From NCBI RefSeq assembly GCF_900109175.1, contig NZ_FNZE01000002.1, forward strand, positions 248,001-312,000: a stretch of DNA of 64,000 nucleotides. Direction: 5' to 3'. The first letter of the stretch is position 1. Each line of letters opens with the position of its first letter. A program made the position numbers and the translations under genes. This stretch comes from Pseudomonas linyingensis (GTDB lineage Bacteria > Pseudomonadota > Gammaproteobacteria > Pseudomonadales > Pseudomonadaceae). Below, piece by piece: positions 1 through 8,947 of the stretch. The notes under the pieces are model-generated. The model saw only the letters and a program-made list of their open reading frames with translations, did not search any database and was not told where the DNA came from.

Positions 1-1758
1 GAGGTCGTGGGCCTGGGTCAGCAGGTCGCGGGTCGAGCTGTCGAACCCGGCGGCCAGGCCCTTGAGCGGCGCGCGCAGCGCATGCACCACGCGGCGGCGC
101 AGGTCGCGTTCCAGGTGGCGCCACAGCCACGGGCGGTTGGGCGGCAGCACGCAGGCCATCACCACCGCGACCAGCAACTGCGACAGCACCAGGGCGATGT
201 AGTTGTTGAGCAGGGTGGCCGGGTCGTGGACGCTGAGATTGGCAGGGATGGTGCCGAAGCCGAACAGGATCAGCAGGCCCAGGCCGTAGCCGGCCCAGCC
301 CGGCCGGGTGGCCAGATACAGGCCGAACAGGAACACCGGTGTCACCGCCAAGGCAAGCATGGGGAAGCCGCTGATCCGCGGGAACACCAGAAAGCTCTCG
401 ACGAAGCCCAGCAGCGCGGCGAGGCAGGTGCCGCCGGCCATCTGCAGGGCCATGCGCGCCGGATTGGGCGAGGCCGAGCACAGCGCGCCGATGATCACCG
501 CGGTGATCAGGAACATGTTGCCGCTGGGCCAGGCGGTCTGCAGCCAGAGGGCGCTGCCCAGGCCGCTCAGCAGCAACATGCGCAGGGCGGCGGCGGCGAC
601 GGCGAGGCGGTTGGCGCGCGGCGCGAAGCGCTCGCTCCAGCGCTCGCGTGCATGGCGGGTCGGCGCCAGCGCGGCGTGGGTCTGCGCGTAGTCGAGCAGG
701 TCGTCGGCGAGGCGGTAGAGCAGTTCGGCGGCGGTGTCGAAGTCCAGGCGCAGCGGGCTGTCCGGCGCCAGGGCGTCCAGTGCGGTGCGCGCCTGGCGGA
801 TCAGCGGCATCAGCTGCGCGCGATAGTCCTCCAGTTGCGCGGCCAGTTCGGCGGCGCCGGGGATGTCCAGGTTGCGCTGGCGCCAGGGGGCGAGCAGCGC
901 GCTCAGGCTGTCCAGGCAGGGGGCGAAGGCGTCCAGGGCCAGGCTGTCGCCCTGGCCGCGCAGGCGCTCGAGCAGCTGCTGCAGGGCGTGGAAGCGGCTG
1001 GTCATGGCCATGAAGTCGTGGTTCAGGCGGGTCAGGCGGCCCATGCGCAGGTTGAGCTGCGGGTCGTCGTAGCCGCTCATGCTGCGCAGGGTTTCCAGGC
1101 GAACGGTGTGCGCGGCGAGGCGCGCCTGGGCGTCCTCGAAGGCGGCGCGGTCGCCGCCGGGCAGGTGCGTCACGACCACCGCGGCGAAGTCGCCGAAGCG
1201 TCGGGCGACCGCCTGGCGCATGGCGGTACCGGTGGTCTGCGGCAGGATGGCGGCGCTGAACACCGAGCAGCACAGCACGCCGAGGCCGATCTCCAGCACC
1301 CGCCACAGCGCCTGGAGGAAGGCGGTCTCCGGGTGCTGGATGGCGGTGAGGCTGACCAGGGTGGCGGTGTAGCCGGCCAGCACGCAGCTGTAGCTACGCA
1401 GATCGCGGTAGCGCGCCGCGCCGGCGGTGCACAGAGCGACCCAGACCGCCATGCCGCCGAGGAACAGCACCGGCTCCTGGTTGAACAGGGCGATCAGCGG
1501 CAGCATGGCCAGCAGGCCGATCAGCGTGCCGAGCAGGCGGTGCAGGCCCTTGGCGATCACCTGGCCGCTCTGCGGCTGCATGACGATGAACACCGCCATC
1601 ACCGCGGTGCTCGGCTGCGGCATGTCGAGGCGCATGGCCAGCCACAGGGTGGTCAGCGCCGCCGCCAGCATCTTGAAGATGAAGATCCAGCTCAGGCCCT
1701 CGCTGCGCGCCCACACGCCCAGCTCGTGGCGCAGGCCGTGGCTGCCGGCGTGGCTCAT
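1..1758 (-). CDS. FUSC-family (fusaric acid resistance / aromatic acid exporter type) inner-membrane protein, partial
   Basis: Reverse-strand reading frame open from the ATG at 1758 to the window edge (586 codons, C-terminus missing). The translation shows the FUSC layout: an N-terminal block of hydrophobic helices (about residues 20-170), a long soluble segment rich in Leu/Arg/Asp (about 170-380), then a second block of helices (about 390-530). Family members such as AaeB and FusC pump aromatic or hydroxylated acids across the inner membrane together with a membrane-fusion protein and an outer-membrane channel. The start overlaps the stop of the upstream NodT-like gene by 4 bases (ATGA), so the two are translationally coupled. 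The expected small DUF1656 protein and HlyD-type adaptor would lie beyond the left edge. Family assignment is firm; the substrate is unknown. Confidence 0.85.
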   Translation of the reverse strand, partial: MSHAGSHGLRHELGVWARSEGLSWIFIFKMLAAALTTLWLAMRLDMPQPSTAVMAVFIVMQPQSGQVIAKGLHRLLGTLIGLLAMLPLIALFNQEPVLFLGGMAVWVALCTAGAARYRDLRSYSCVLAGYTATLVSLTAIQHPETAFLQALWRVLEIGLGVLCCSVFSAAILPQTTGTAMRQAVARRFGDFAAVVVTHLPGGDRAAFEDAQARLAAHTVRLETLRSMSGYDDPQLNLRMGRLTRLNHDFMAMTSRFHALQQLLERLRGQGDSLALDAFAPCLDSLSALLAPWRQRNLDIPGAAELAAQLEDYRAQLMPLIRQARTALDALAPDSPLRLDFDTAAELLYRLADDLLDYAQTHAALAPTRHARERWSERFAPRANRLAVAAAALRMLLLSGLGSALWLQTAWPSGNMFLITAVIIGALCSASPNPARMALQMAGGTCLAALLGFVESFLVFPRISGFPMLALAVTPVFLFGLYLATRPGWAGYGLGLLILFGFGTIPANLSVHDPATLLNNYIALVLSQLLVAVVMACVLPPNRPWLWRHLERDLRRRVVHALRAPLKGLAAGFDSSTRDLLTQAHDL

Positions 1759-3272
1759 CGCGGCGCCGCTCCGCCATGGGCGAGCGGCACACTGTGCGGT
1801 TCGAGCAGGTGCTCGGCGGGGCTGCGCTGCGGATCGAGCAGGCCGCCGCCGAGGGCGGCCATCAGCTCGGCGTGGGCGGCCAGGCGCGCCGCCCTGACCT
1901 GCTGCTGCACGCGCTGCTGGTCGAACAGGCGGGTCTGCGCCTCAAGCACGGCGAGGTAGTCGGTCAGCCCGCCGCGCCAGGCCCGCTCGGCGATGCGCCA
2001 GCTGGCCTCGGCGGTGGCCGTCGCCTCGGCGGCCAGGCGCTGCTGCTCGTCCAGCGAGCGCAGGCGGATCAGCTGGTCGGAAATCTCCCGCAGCGCACTG
2101 ATCAGGGTCTGGTTGTAGCGCGCCACCGCGGCGTCGTAGGCGGCGCTGGCGGCGCCCAGTCGGCCGCGCAGGCGGCCGCCGTCGAACAGCGGCAGGCTCA
2201 GCGCCGGGCCGATGCTGCCGCCGAGCTTGTTGGCCTGCAGCAGCGCCAGCGCGCCGCCGCCCACCGCGCCGAAGCCGAGGCTGGCGACCAGGTCGATGTT
2301 GGGATAGAAGTCGGCGCGCGCCACGTCGACGCTGCTGGCGAGCGCGGCTACCTGCCAGCGCCGGGCGACCACGTCGGGGCGCCGGCCGAGCAGGTCGGCG
2401 GGCAGCACCGCCGGCAGTGTCGGCTGCGCGGTGAGCTGCAGGTTCGGCCGCTGCAGGCCGGCCGCCGCACCGGGACCCTGGCCGGCGAGGGCGGCCAGCT
2501 GGTTGCCGGCCAGGGCGATGCGCGCGTCCAGCGCAGCGATCTGCCGGCGGATTTCCGGCAGCGGCGCGCTGGCCTGGCTGACCTCGAAGGCGGTGCCGAG
2601 GCCTCCGGCCAGGCGGCGGCGGGCGATGGCGAGGACGTGCTCCTGCTGCGCCAGGGTGGCAATGGCGATGTCGCGCTCGGCATGCAGCAGCGCCAGCTGC
2701 ACGTAGATCAGCACGATGTTGCGCTCCAGCTCCAGCTGCACCACCCGGCCTGAGGCCGCGGTGGCGTAGGCGGCGTGCAGGGCTCCCCGGCTGGCGCTGC
2801 GCTCGCGGCCCCAGAGGTCGAGGGCGTAGCGCAGGCCGAGGCCGGCGTCGCTGTTCCAGTGGCTGCTGCCGCCCAGCGCGCCGGGGCCGTGCAGGTCGTC
2901 GTCCGGCCAGTGCTGCCGATCGAGGCGCGCGCTGGCGCCCAGCTGCGGCGCCTCGGCGGCGCGGGCTACGCCGGCCAGGGCCATGGCCTGGCGGACGCGC
3001 GCCTCGGCTTCGTCCAGGCTCGGGCTGTGCTCGAGGGCGCGGGCGATCCAGGCATTCAGCTGTGGGTCGTGGTACTGCTTCCACCAGCTCTCCCGCGGCC
3101 AGCCGGCCTCGTGCCGCGCCTGGCGCAGGGCGGCGTCGCTGGCCAGGGCATTGGCATCCAGACGGGCTTGCTGGGGGGCAATGCCGCCGGTGCCGAGGCA
3201 GCCGGTCAGAGTGACGGCGACGATAATGAGGAGACTGACCAGAGTCAGGCCCGATTTGAGACGGGAAGGCAC
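1755..3272 (-). CDS. NodT-family RND/FUSC efflux outer-membrane lipoprotein
   Basis: 505-residue outer-membrane factor of the TolC/NodT family, the exit channel of a tripartite efflux pump. A GTG start at 3272 is preferred over an upstream ATG in the same frame. It places AGGA nine bases upstream and begins directly with a lipoprotein signal: basic N-terminus, hydrophobic stretch and lipobox LTGC with Cys25. The mature part has the two Ala/Leu-rich OEP repeats expected for a trimeric barrel with coiled-coil tunnel. It overlaps the FUSC gene by 4 bases, so channel and pump are one operon. The AraC-type gene at 3530 reads divergently and may control it. Function in efflux is confident; the exported compound cannot be read from sequence. 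Confidence 0.88.
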   Translation of the reverse strand: MPSRLKSGLTLVSLLIIVAVTLTGCLGTGGIAPQQARLDANALASDAALRQARHEAGWPRESWWKQYHDPQLNAWIARALEHSPSLDEAEARVRQAMALAGVARAAEAPQLGASARLDRQHWPDDDLHGPGALGGSSHWNSDAGLGLRYALDLWGRERSASRGALHAAYATAASGRVVQLELERNIVLIYVQLALLHAERDIAIATLAQQEHVLAIARRRLAGGLGTAFEVSQASAPLPEIRRQIAALDARIALAGNQLAALAGQGPGAAAGLQRPNLQLTAQPTLPAVLPADLLGRRPDVVARRWQVAALASSVDVARADFYPNIDLVASLGFGAVGGGALALLQANKLGGSIGPALSLPLFDGGRLRGRLGAASAAYDAAVARYNQTLISALREISDQLIRLRSLDEQQRLAAEATATAEASWRIAERAWRGGLTDYLAVLEAQTRLFDQQRVQQQVRAARLAAHAELMAALGGGLLDPQRSPAEHLLEPHSVPLAHGGAAPR

Positions 3273-3529
3273 AGGGGGGAGTCCTGGGAACGACGGGGAA
3301 ACGCGGGCGGGAACCAGCCCGGTTATTGTAGGAAAGCGCTCTGCGCCGGATAAATCCGGGCAGGCGAGAAGCTTTGTTGTGCCGGGTGTAACAGTGGCGG
3401 CTGCTCCGTTGCGCGCTGCCGTGGGCCGCCCGACGGGCCGGCCTTTTGCCGGCCGACTGATCCGGCGCAAGATGGACGGGCGCGGTGGCCGTTAGGCTGC
3501 GCGCGGGCAAGACGAGACGGGGACGGGAC

Positions 3530-4603
3530 ATGACGCAGACTTCATCGGTGGTGGCCGGCTGGCTGGCGGCGGTGACGCGCACGCTGGAGGCGCTGGGGTA
3601 CGACGCCGACCAGCTGCTGCTGGAGGCGGGTGCCGACCTGGCCGACAAGTTCGTGCAGGAGGCGCGTTTTTCCTCCGCGCTGACCCGGCGCTTCTGGCCG
3701 CTGGCGGTGGCGCGCACCGGCCACGCCGACATCGGCCTGCATGCGGCGCGCTTCGTCTGCCCGACCACCTTCCATGCCCTGGGCTTCTCGCTGTGGGCCA
3801 GCGCCTCGCTGTTCGAGGCGCTCGAGCGCATGGTGCGCTTCGCCGCCCTGCTCAACGACGGCGCCGATCTGACCCTGGAAGCCGAGGGCGACAACTACCG
3901 CTTCTGCATGCGCGTGCAGGTGATCGATCAGCAGGCGCAGATCGCCCCGGAAGGGGTGGACTACTTCCTCGGCGCGGTGAGCAAGCTGCTGCGCGACATG
4001 CGCGGCCCGGCTTTCGCCCCGCTGCAGGTCAACCTGCGCCGCGCCGCGCCGGCCGATCCGCAGCCGTGGCGCGAGCACTTCGCCGCGCCGGTGCACTTCG
4101 CCGCCGCTGACGACAGCCTGCTGCTCAACGCCGCCGAGCTGCGCCGGCCGCTGCCCACCGGCAATCCCGAGCTGGCCCGGCAGAACGACCGCCTGGTCGC
4201 CGAATACCTGGCCCGTCACCAGCTGCTCAACCCGGCGCTGCAGGTGCGCGCCCGCCTGCTCGAACTGCTGCCTGGCGGCGTGCCAACCCTGGAGACGGTG
4301 GCCGCGGCGCTGGGCAGCAACCCGCGCACCCTGCAGTACCGCCTGACCCGCCAGGGCACCTCGTTCAGCGAAATCCTCGACGAGGTGCGCGCCAGCCTGG
4401 CCCGCCAGTACGTGCAGCAGTCGCAGCAGTCGTTCAGCGCGCTGGCCTATGCGCTGGGCTTCTCTGAGCCCAGCCACTTCAACCGCGCCTTCAAGCGCTG
4501 GACCGGCGAGACGCCGAGCCGCTTCCGGGCGCGGTTGTGCCCGGCGGCTGACAAGGGGGCCGGTTCGCCCCTGCAGGCCACAAAAGCGTCCCCTGCCTCG
4601 TAA
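3530..4603 (+). CDS. AraC-family transcriptional regulator
   Basis: 357-residue regulator. The N-terminal two thirds resemble the arabinose-binding-type sensor of OruR/ArgR-like AraC proteins (about residues 20-205). The C-terminal part (about 255-335) is a double helix-turn-helix ending in the typical signature GFSEPSHFNRAFKRWTG. I chose the ATG at 3530 over an in-frame GTG at 3485 because a GGGGA stretch lies just upstream. It is transcribed away from the NodT-FUSC efflux operon and towards the ring-cleavage dioxygenase, so it could control either side. The inducer is unknown; an aromatic compound would fit both neighbours, but that is inference. Confidence 0.85.
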   Translation: MTQTSSVVAGWLAAVTRTLEALGYDADQLLLEAGADLADKFVQEARFSSALTRRFWPLAVARTGHADIGLHAARFVCPTTFHALGFSLWASASLFEALERMVRFAALLNDGADLTLEAEGDNYRFCMRVQVIDQQAQIAPEGVDYFLGAVSKLLRDMRGPAFAPLQVNLRRAAPADPQPWREHFAAPVHFAAADDSLLLNAAELRRPLPTGNPELARQNDRLVAEYLARHQLLNPALQVRARLLELLPGGVPTLETVAAALGSNPRTLQYRLTRQGTSFSEILDEVRASLARQYVQQSQQSFSALAYALGFSEPSHFNRAFKRWTGETPSRFRARLCPAADKGAGSPLQATKASPAS

Positions 4604-4749
4604 AACTAGCCTTTGCGTGCAGCGGTTTGCGCGTAAAGGCTAATCTTTTGCCGCCAGCGGCAATGTTATCCCCATGGCCAGTACGGATACTGGACTCACC
4701 AGGCGCCACCCGGCGCCAGTCCCCGAGACCACAACAAGAGGAAGCCGCC

Positions 4750-5601
4750 ATGGGTGAAGTCGTTCTCGCCGCCAAGGTCACGCACGTGCCGTCGATGTTC
4801 ATTTCCGAACAACCCGGCCCGCACCACGGCTGCCGCGCCGCCGCCATCGAGGGCCACCGCAAGCTGGGCGAGATGATCCGCGCCCTTGAGGTCGACACCA
4901 TCGTGGTCGCCGACACCCACTGGCTGGTCAACGCCGGCTATCACCTCAACGCCAACAGTGACTGCTCGGGCCTGTACACCAGCACCGAGTTCCCGCACTT
5001 CATCCGCGACCTGCCCTACGACTACGTCGGCGACGCCGAGCTGGGCGATGCCATCGCCGCTGCGGCCTGCGCCAACGACGTGTTCACCCGCAGCCACACC
5101 GACGTGCCGTCGCTGGGCCTGCAGTACGGCACCCTGGTGCCGCTGCGCTACATGGGCATCGACAAGAGCATCAAGATCGTCTCGATCGCCGCCTGGCTGT
5201 ATGACGCCCATCTGGAGGACTCGAAGACCATGGGCGAGTCGATCCGCCAGGCGGTGGAGCAGTCCGACCGCCGGGTGGCCTTTCTCGCCAGTGGTTCGCT
5301 GTCGCACCGCATCGCGCCGAACCGCGAGGTCAGCGACCACCTGCAGAGAATCAGCCGGCCGTTCAACAAGCAGGTCGACCTCAAGGTGATGGACATGTGG
5401 CAGCGCGGCGAGCACGCCGACTTCCTCGACATGCTGCCGCAGTACGCCCGCGACTGCGACGGCGAGGGGGGCATGCACGACACCGCGATGCTCTACGGCC
5501 TGCTCGGTTGGAAGGACTACCAGGGGAAAGCCGAGGTGCTCACCCCGTACTTCGAGAGCTCGGGCACCGGGCAGTGCAACGTGCTGTTCCCGCTGGCCTG
5601 A
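4750..5601 (+). CDS. hpaD: HpaD-like class III extradiol dioxygenase (3,4-dihydroxyphenylacetate 2,3-dioxygenase type)
   Basis: 283-residue LigB-superfamily protein that aligns along its length with the enterobacterial homoprotocatechuate 2,3-dioxygenase HpaD as I remember it (shared KxTHVPSM, DTHWLVN, LASGSLSHR, GEGxMHD and SSGTGQ motifs). The likely non-haem iron ligands are His12, His57 and Glu239, with His186 as a catalytic candidate. Such enzymes open catechol rings next to the hydroxyls in the cytoplasm. An AGAGGA ribosome site precedes the ATG. It stands alone: none of the other hpa meta-cleavage genes (hpaE, hpaF, hpaG, hpaH, hpaI) is nearby, and an intrinsic terminator follows. A related substrate, or detoxification of catechols, is therefore possible. 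Family confident, exact substrate less so. Confidence 0.8.
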   Translation: MGEVVLAAKVTHVPSMFISEQPGPHHGCRAAAIEGHRKLGEMIRALEVDTIVVADTHWLVNAGYHLNANSDCSGLYTSTEFPHFIRDLPYDYVGDAELGDAIAAAACANDVFTRSHTDVPSLGLQYGTLVPLRYMGIDKSIKIVSIAAWLYDAHLEDSKTMGESIRQAVEQSDRRVAFLASGSLSHRIAPNREVSDHLQRISRPFNKQVDLKVMDMWQRGEHADFLDMLPQYARDCDGEGGMHDTAMLYGLLGWKDYQGKAEVLTPYFESSGTGQCNVLFPLA

Positions 5602-5618
5602 CGCCCGATGGGAAAGAC

Positions 5619-5650
5619 GAAGGGCGCCGAGTTGGCGCCCTTCTTCGTTT
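5619..5650 (+). terminator. Intrinsic terminator between hpaD-like gene and convergent YkgJ-like gene
   Basis: A perfect 10-bp stem (GAAGGGCGCC at 5619-5628 with GGCGCCCTTC at 5634-5643) with a 5-base loop and a T-rich tail follows the dioxygenase stop by 17 bases. The convergent gene ends at 5650, so the hairpin lies between the two stop codons and may serve both strands. Confidence 0.75.
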
Positions 5651-6060
5651 CAGCGGTTGTGCAGCGCCTTCTGCTGGTACGCGCAGTAGCCCGGCTTGGG
5701 GCCGATCTTCGGATGGTTGCGGCAGGTGTCCGGGCGGTTGGCGTAGACCGTGCACAGACGGGTCTTCTGGTCCAGGTACAGGCAGTCGCCGCTGGAGTGT
5801 TGCTCCAGGGTGAAGATGCCGGACTTCTGGTTGAAGCGGCCGACGATGCCTTCCTTGCTCAGGCGCTTGGCGATCTGCTTGGCCGGCTCGCCGGCCTCGA
5901 ACTCGTCGATCACGCCGAGGCGGATCAGATCCTTGAGGCGCACCTCCACCGGCAGGCTGCAGCAGGTCGCGCGGCAGCTGTGGCACAGGTCGTTGCCGGT
6001 GAACTTGATCCAGGTTTCAGTGCGCTCGGGGTCGGCGCCGACCAGCAGGTGTTTGCTCAT
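5650..6060 (-). CDS. YkgJ-family cysteine-cluster protein (putative Fe-S or zinc-binding)
   Basis: 136-residue protein with eight cysteines at 26, 29, 33, 34, 93, 103, 113 and 126, the spacing typical of the YkgJ/UPF0153 family that is predicted to bind zinc or an Fe-S cluster. The N-terminal CxxCxxxCC group and the C-terminal RPDTCRNHP segment are the recognisable signatures. The biochemical role of the family is not established. The ATG at 6060 was chosen because upstream in-frame sequence is low-complexity and unlike homologues. The ribosome site is weak. It faces fbp across a short divergent region. Confidence 0.8.
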   Translation of the reverse strand: MSKHLLVGADPERTETWIKFTGNDLCHSCRATCCSLPVEVRLKDLIRLGVIDEFEAGEPAKQIAKRLSKEGIVGRFNQKSGIFTLEQHSSGDCLYLDQKTRLCTVYANRPDTCRNHPKIGPKPGYCAYQQKALHNR

Positions 6061-6245
6061 GGGGGTTCGCAGGGTGACAGGGCGGAAGGCGCGCGATGAT
6101 AAGCAGTCGGCGGCGGCCTTGCAGCAGTTTTTACCGGCAGCCGGTCGGCTGGATGGCGGCGGATTGATGCGCGGCAGGAGGCGGCGGCGGCCGAGTCGGG
6201 TTAAAATGGCGCAATTTACCCCTCGCCCCACCTTCGGAGCCGTCC

Positions 6246-7253
6246 ATGTCCCGCGTTACCCTCAGTCGCTACCTGATCGAAGAGACCCGCAGCAACCATA
6301 CCCCGGCCGACCTGCGCTTCCTCATCGAAGTGGTGGCGCGCGCCTGCAAGGAGATCAGCCACGCGGTGTCCAAGGGCGCGCTGGGCGGCGTGTTGGGCAG
6401 CGCCGGTAGCGAGAACGTGCAGGGCGAGGTACAGAAGAAGCTCGACGTGCTGTCCAACGAGATCCTCCTCGAAGCCAACGAGTGGGGCGGCCACCTGGCC
6501 GGCATGGCCTCCGAGGAAATGGACAACGCCTACCAGATCCCCGGCAAGTATCCGAAGGGTGCCTACCTGCTGGTATTCGACCCGCTGGACGGCTCCAGCA
6601 ACATCGACGTCAACGTTTCGGTCGGCACCATCTTCTCCGTGCTGCGCTGCCCGGACAACTGCGACAACAGCTGCGACCTCGGCGAGGAAGCCTTCCTGCA
6701 GCCGGGCACCCAGCAGGTGGCCGCCGGCTACGCCATCTACGGCCCGCAGACCATGCTGGTGCTGACCCTCGGCAACGGCGTCAAGGGCTTCACCCTCGAC
6801 CGCGAGCTGGGCAGCTTCGTGCTCACCCATGAAGACATCCGCGTGCCGGAAAGCACCGCCGAATTCGCCATCAACATGTCCAACCAGCGCCACTGGGAAG
6901 CCCCGGTGCAGCGCTACGTCGGCGAGCTGCTGGCCGGCAAGGAAGGCCCGCTGGGCAAGAACTACAACATGCGCTGGATCGCCTCGATGGTGGCCGACGT
7001 GCACCGCATCCTCACCCGCGGCGGCGTGTTCATGTACCCGCGCGACGGTCGCGATCCGTCGATGCCCGGCAAGCTGCGCCTGATGTACGAGGCCAACCCG
7101 ATGTCGATGATCATCGAGCAGGCCGGCGGCGCCGCCACCACCGGCACCCAGCGCATCCTCGACATCCAGCCGACCTCGCTGCACCAGCGCGTGCCGGTGT
7201 TCCTCGGCTCGAAGGAAGAAGTCGAGCGCATCACCGGCTACCACCAGGGCTGA
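6246..7253 (+). CDS. fbp: Class I fructose-1,6-bisphosphatase
   Basis: 335-residue class I FBPase, which removes the 1-phosphate from fructose 1,6-bisphosphate in gluconeogenesis. The metal- and phosphate-binding signature [10 protein letters not shown] is at residues 112-121. The conserved [12 protein letters not shown] segment near residue 275 and the sugar-binding NMRW region are also present. Length matches the family. CGGAG lies 8 bases before the ATG, and a TAAAAT hexamer at 6202-6207 is a plausible -10 element. The DUF924 gene follows three bases after the stop, so the two are probably co-transcribed. Confidence 0.97.
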   Translation: MSRVTLSRYLIEETRSNHTPADLRFLIEVVARACKEISHAVSKGALGGVLGSAGSENVQGEVQKKLDVLSNEILLEANEWGGHLAGMASEEMDNAYQIPGKYPKGAYLLVFDPLDGSSNIDVNVSVGTIFSVLRCPDNCDNSCDLGEEAFLQPGTQQVAAGYAIYGPQTMLVLTLGNGVKGFTLDRELGSFVLTHEDIRVPESTAEFAINMSNQRHWEAPVQRYVGELLAGKEGPLGKNYNMRWIASMVADVHRILTRGGVFMYPRDGRDPSMPGKLRLMYEANPMSMIIEQAGGAATTGTQRILDIQPTSLHQRVPVFLGSKEEVERITGYHQG

Positions 7254-7256
7254 GTG

Positions 7257-7859
7257 ATGGCCGCGCCCTGGCAGCCGCTGCTCGACTGGTGGTTCGGCCC
7301 GTCGAGCGAGGCTGCCGAGGTGGCGGCGCAAAAGCATGGCCTGTGGTTCGCCAAGCGGACCACCCAGGACGCCGAAGCGCGCGAGCGCTTCGGCGTTTTT
7401 GTTGCTGCGGCGCTGGAGGGCGGTCTGGAGGGCTGGTGTGCCGAGCCGGACGGCTGGCTGGCGCTGCTCCTGCTGCTCGATCAGTTGCCGCGGATGATCC
7501 ATCGCGATACGCCGCGTGCCTTCGCCGGCGATGCCCGCGCCCGCGAACTGGCGCTGGCAGGGCTCGCCGAGTGCCGCGAGGCGCAACTGCCGGCGATCCG
7601 CCGGGTGTTCGTCTATCTGGTCCTCGAGCACGCTGAAGACCTCGCCCTGCAGGACGAGGCGGTGCGCCGTTTCCGCCAGTTGCACGAGCAGGCCGCTCCC
7701 GCCGAGCTGGCCGCGTTCACCGGATTTCTCGACTATGCCGAGCGCCACCGCGCGGTGATTGCCCGTTTCGGCCGCTTTCCCCACCGCAACGCCATCCTCG
7801 GCCGCCCCTCGACGCCCGCGGAGCTGGCCTTTCTCGCGGAACCCGGCGCCCGCTTCTGA
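7257..7859 (+). CDS. DUF924 family protein
   Basis: 200-residue helical protein of the DUF924 family. Recognisable points are the N-terminal WWFGP motif, the central LLLLDQLPRMIHRDTPRAF stretch and the late PHRNAILGR motif, all conserved in the family. Members fold like TPR/helical-repeat proteins, but no activity is established. The ATG at 7257 is preferred over the GTG at 7254 that abuts the fbp stop. The tight link to fbp suggests one operon. Confidence 0.85.
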   Translation: MAAPWQPLLDWWFGPSSEAAEVAAQKHGLWFAKRTTQDAEARERFGVFVAAALEGGLEGWCAEPDGWLALLLLLDQLPRMIHRDTPRAFAGDARARELALAGLAECREAQLPAIRRVFVYLVLEHAEDLALQDEAVRRFRQLHEQAAPAELAAFTGFLDYAERHRAVIARFGRFPHRNAILGRPSTPAELAFLAEPGARF

Positions 7860-7930
7860 CGTCCAATCGGCAGAGCGGCGGGCGCCACTGTGGCAAGCTG
7901 CGCCGCTCACTCGTCCACGGGAGTTCGTCC

Positions 7931-8185
7931 ATGTCGTTTCGCTCTGCCCTCGTCCTGGGGGCCTGTCTGCTGCTGGCGGCCTGCAACAAGGTCAACCAGG
8001 AAAACTTCTCCAAGCTCAAGACCGGCATGAGCAAGACCGAGGTCGAGCAGATGCTCGGCGCACCGCGCGAGTGCGCCGGCGCCCTGGGCTTCACCAGCTG
8101 CACCTGGGGCGACGAGAAGACCTTCATCAGCATCCAGTTCGCCCAGGAGCAGGTGCTGATGTTCTCCGGCTCCGGACTCAAGTAG
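7931..8185 (+). CDS. Small SmpA/OmlA-like lipoprotein
   Basis: 84-residue predicted lipoprotein. Residues 1-18 form a lipoprotein signal ending in lipobox LAAC (Cys18). The mature part contains the LKTGMSKTEVEQMLGAP segment typical of BamE/SmpA-like beta-lactamase-inhibitor-fold lipoproteins, in which a short helix pair precedes a small sheet. GGGAG lies 8 bases before the ATG. Two further cysteines (in RECAG and SCTWG) may form a disulfide in the periplasm. It is a single-gene unit between DUF924 and the convergent CBS gene; the role is unknown. Confidence 0.8.
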   Translation: MSFRSALVLGACLLLAACNKVNQENFSKLKTGMSKTEVEQMLGAPRECAGALGFTSCTWGDEKTFISIQFAQEQVLMFSGSGLK

Positions 8186-8232
8186 CCGTCGCTCGCTGCC
8201 GGCGGGCGGCGCCAGCCCCTCGCGCCGCTCGG

Positions 8233-8664
8233 CTAGCCGCGAATGTACTGCTCCAGTTGCTGGATCAGCTCGTCCTGTTCGGCGAGGGCTTCCTTGACCA
8301 GGTTGCCCACCGACAGCATGCCCAGCAGGCGCCCGTTGTCGATCACCGGCAGGTGGCGCAGGTGGCCGCGGCCCATCAGGCGCAGGCAGTCGCGACTGGT
8401 CTGCTCGGGGGTCACGCTGATCACCGGCGCGGACATCACCGCGCTGACCGGCGTGCCCACCGAGGAGCGTCCCTTGAGCACCATCTTGCGCGCGTAGTCG
8501 CGCTCGCTGAGGATACCGACCACCTGGTCCCCTTCGGTGACGATCAGCGCCCCGATATTCTTCTCCGCCATCAGCTGCAGGGCCTGCAACACCGTGGCCG
8601 TGGGCGCGATGGTGTAGATGTCCTGGTTCGGCTTGGCGCGGAGCATATGCGCAACGGTCTTCAT
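8233..8664 (-). CDS. CBS-domain-pair protein
   Basis: 143-residue cytoplasmic protein made of two CBS domains (about residues 8-62 and 75-132) and a short helical tail. Motifs GALIVTEGDQVVGILSERD and LRHLPVIDNGRLLGMLS mark the two repeats. Stand-alone CBS pairs bind adenosyl ligands such as AMP, ATP or NAD(P)H and act as energy sensors. The target here is unknown. The start is secure: a full AGGAGGA ribosome site lies 4-5 bases upstream of the ATG at 8664. Confidence 0.9.
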   Translation of the reverse strand: MKTVAHMLRAKPNQDIYTIAPTATVLQALQLMAEKNIGALIVTEGDQVVGILSERDYARKMVLKGRSSVGTPVSAVMSAPVISVTPEQTSRDCLRLMGRGHLRHLPVIDNGRLLGMLSVGNLVKEALAEQDELIQQLEQYIRG

Positions 8665-8864
8665 GCTTCCTCCTGATCGGTTGTCCCTGGGCATGCCCGG
8701 CTGGGTTGTTATTGTTGAAGCACGTTTCTTGCCATGGCTTGCGGTGGCAAAGGGCGACAATGCGCAACGGCGCCATGGCCATGTTCTGGCGCGGTGCGCC
8801 ATCACCAGTATTTAACCGATCCCGGCGGGCGACGCACCTGCCCAAGCGTTGCCGGATATGCCCG

Positions 8865-8882
8865 TCTTCACCGTTCTGTCAC
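8865..8882 (+). promoter_or_regulatory. Candidate Pho box upstream of phoX
   Basis: TCTTCAC-CGTT-CTGTCAC matches the PhoB pattern of two direct 7-mers (consensus CTGTCAT) with a 4-base spacer. The right half is 6 of 7, the left half is weak (3 of 7). It lies 66 bases before the phoX start, where PhoB would be expected for a phosphate-starvation phosphatase. Short motif, so tentative. Confidence 0.35.
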
Positions 8883-8947
8883 GCCGACGGCCTACAACAC
8901 AGGGAATTGCCGCCCGCGGGCGGGCGTATCGATGGCAAGGAATCACC

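Noticed and set aside
7-1959. A 650-codon plus-strand frame at the left edge
   Set aside because: Gln/Ala/Gly/His-rich shadow of the FUSC gene, which reads cleanly on the other strand with membrane helices.
8665-8947. Possible small gene in the CBS-phoX gap
   Set aside because: No frame there combines a ribosome site, sensible composition and a known motif; the gap is better explained by divergent promoters.
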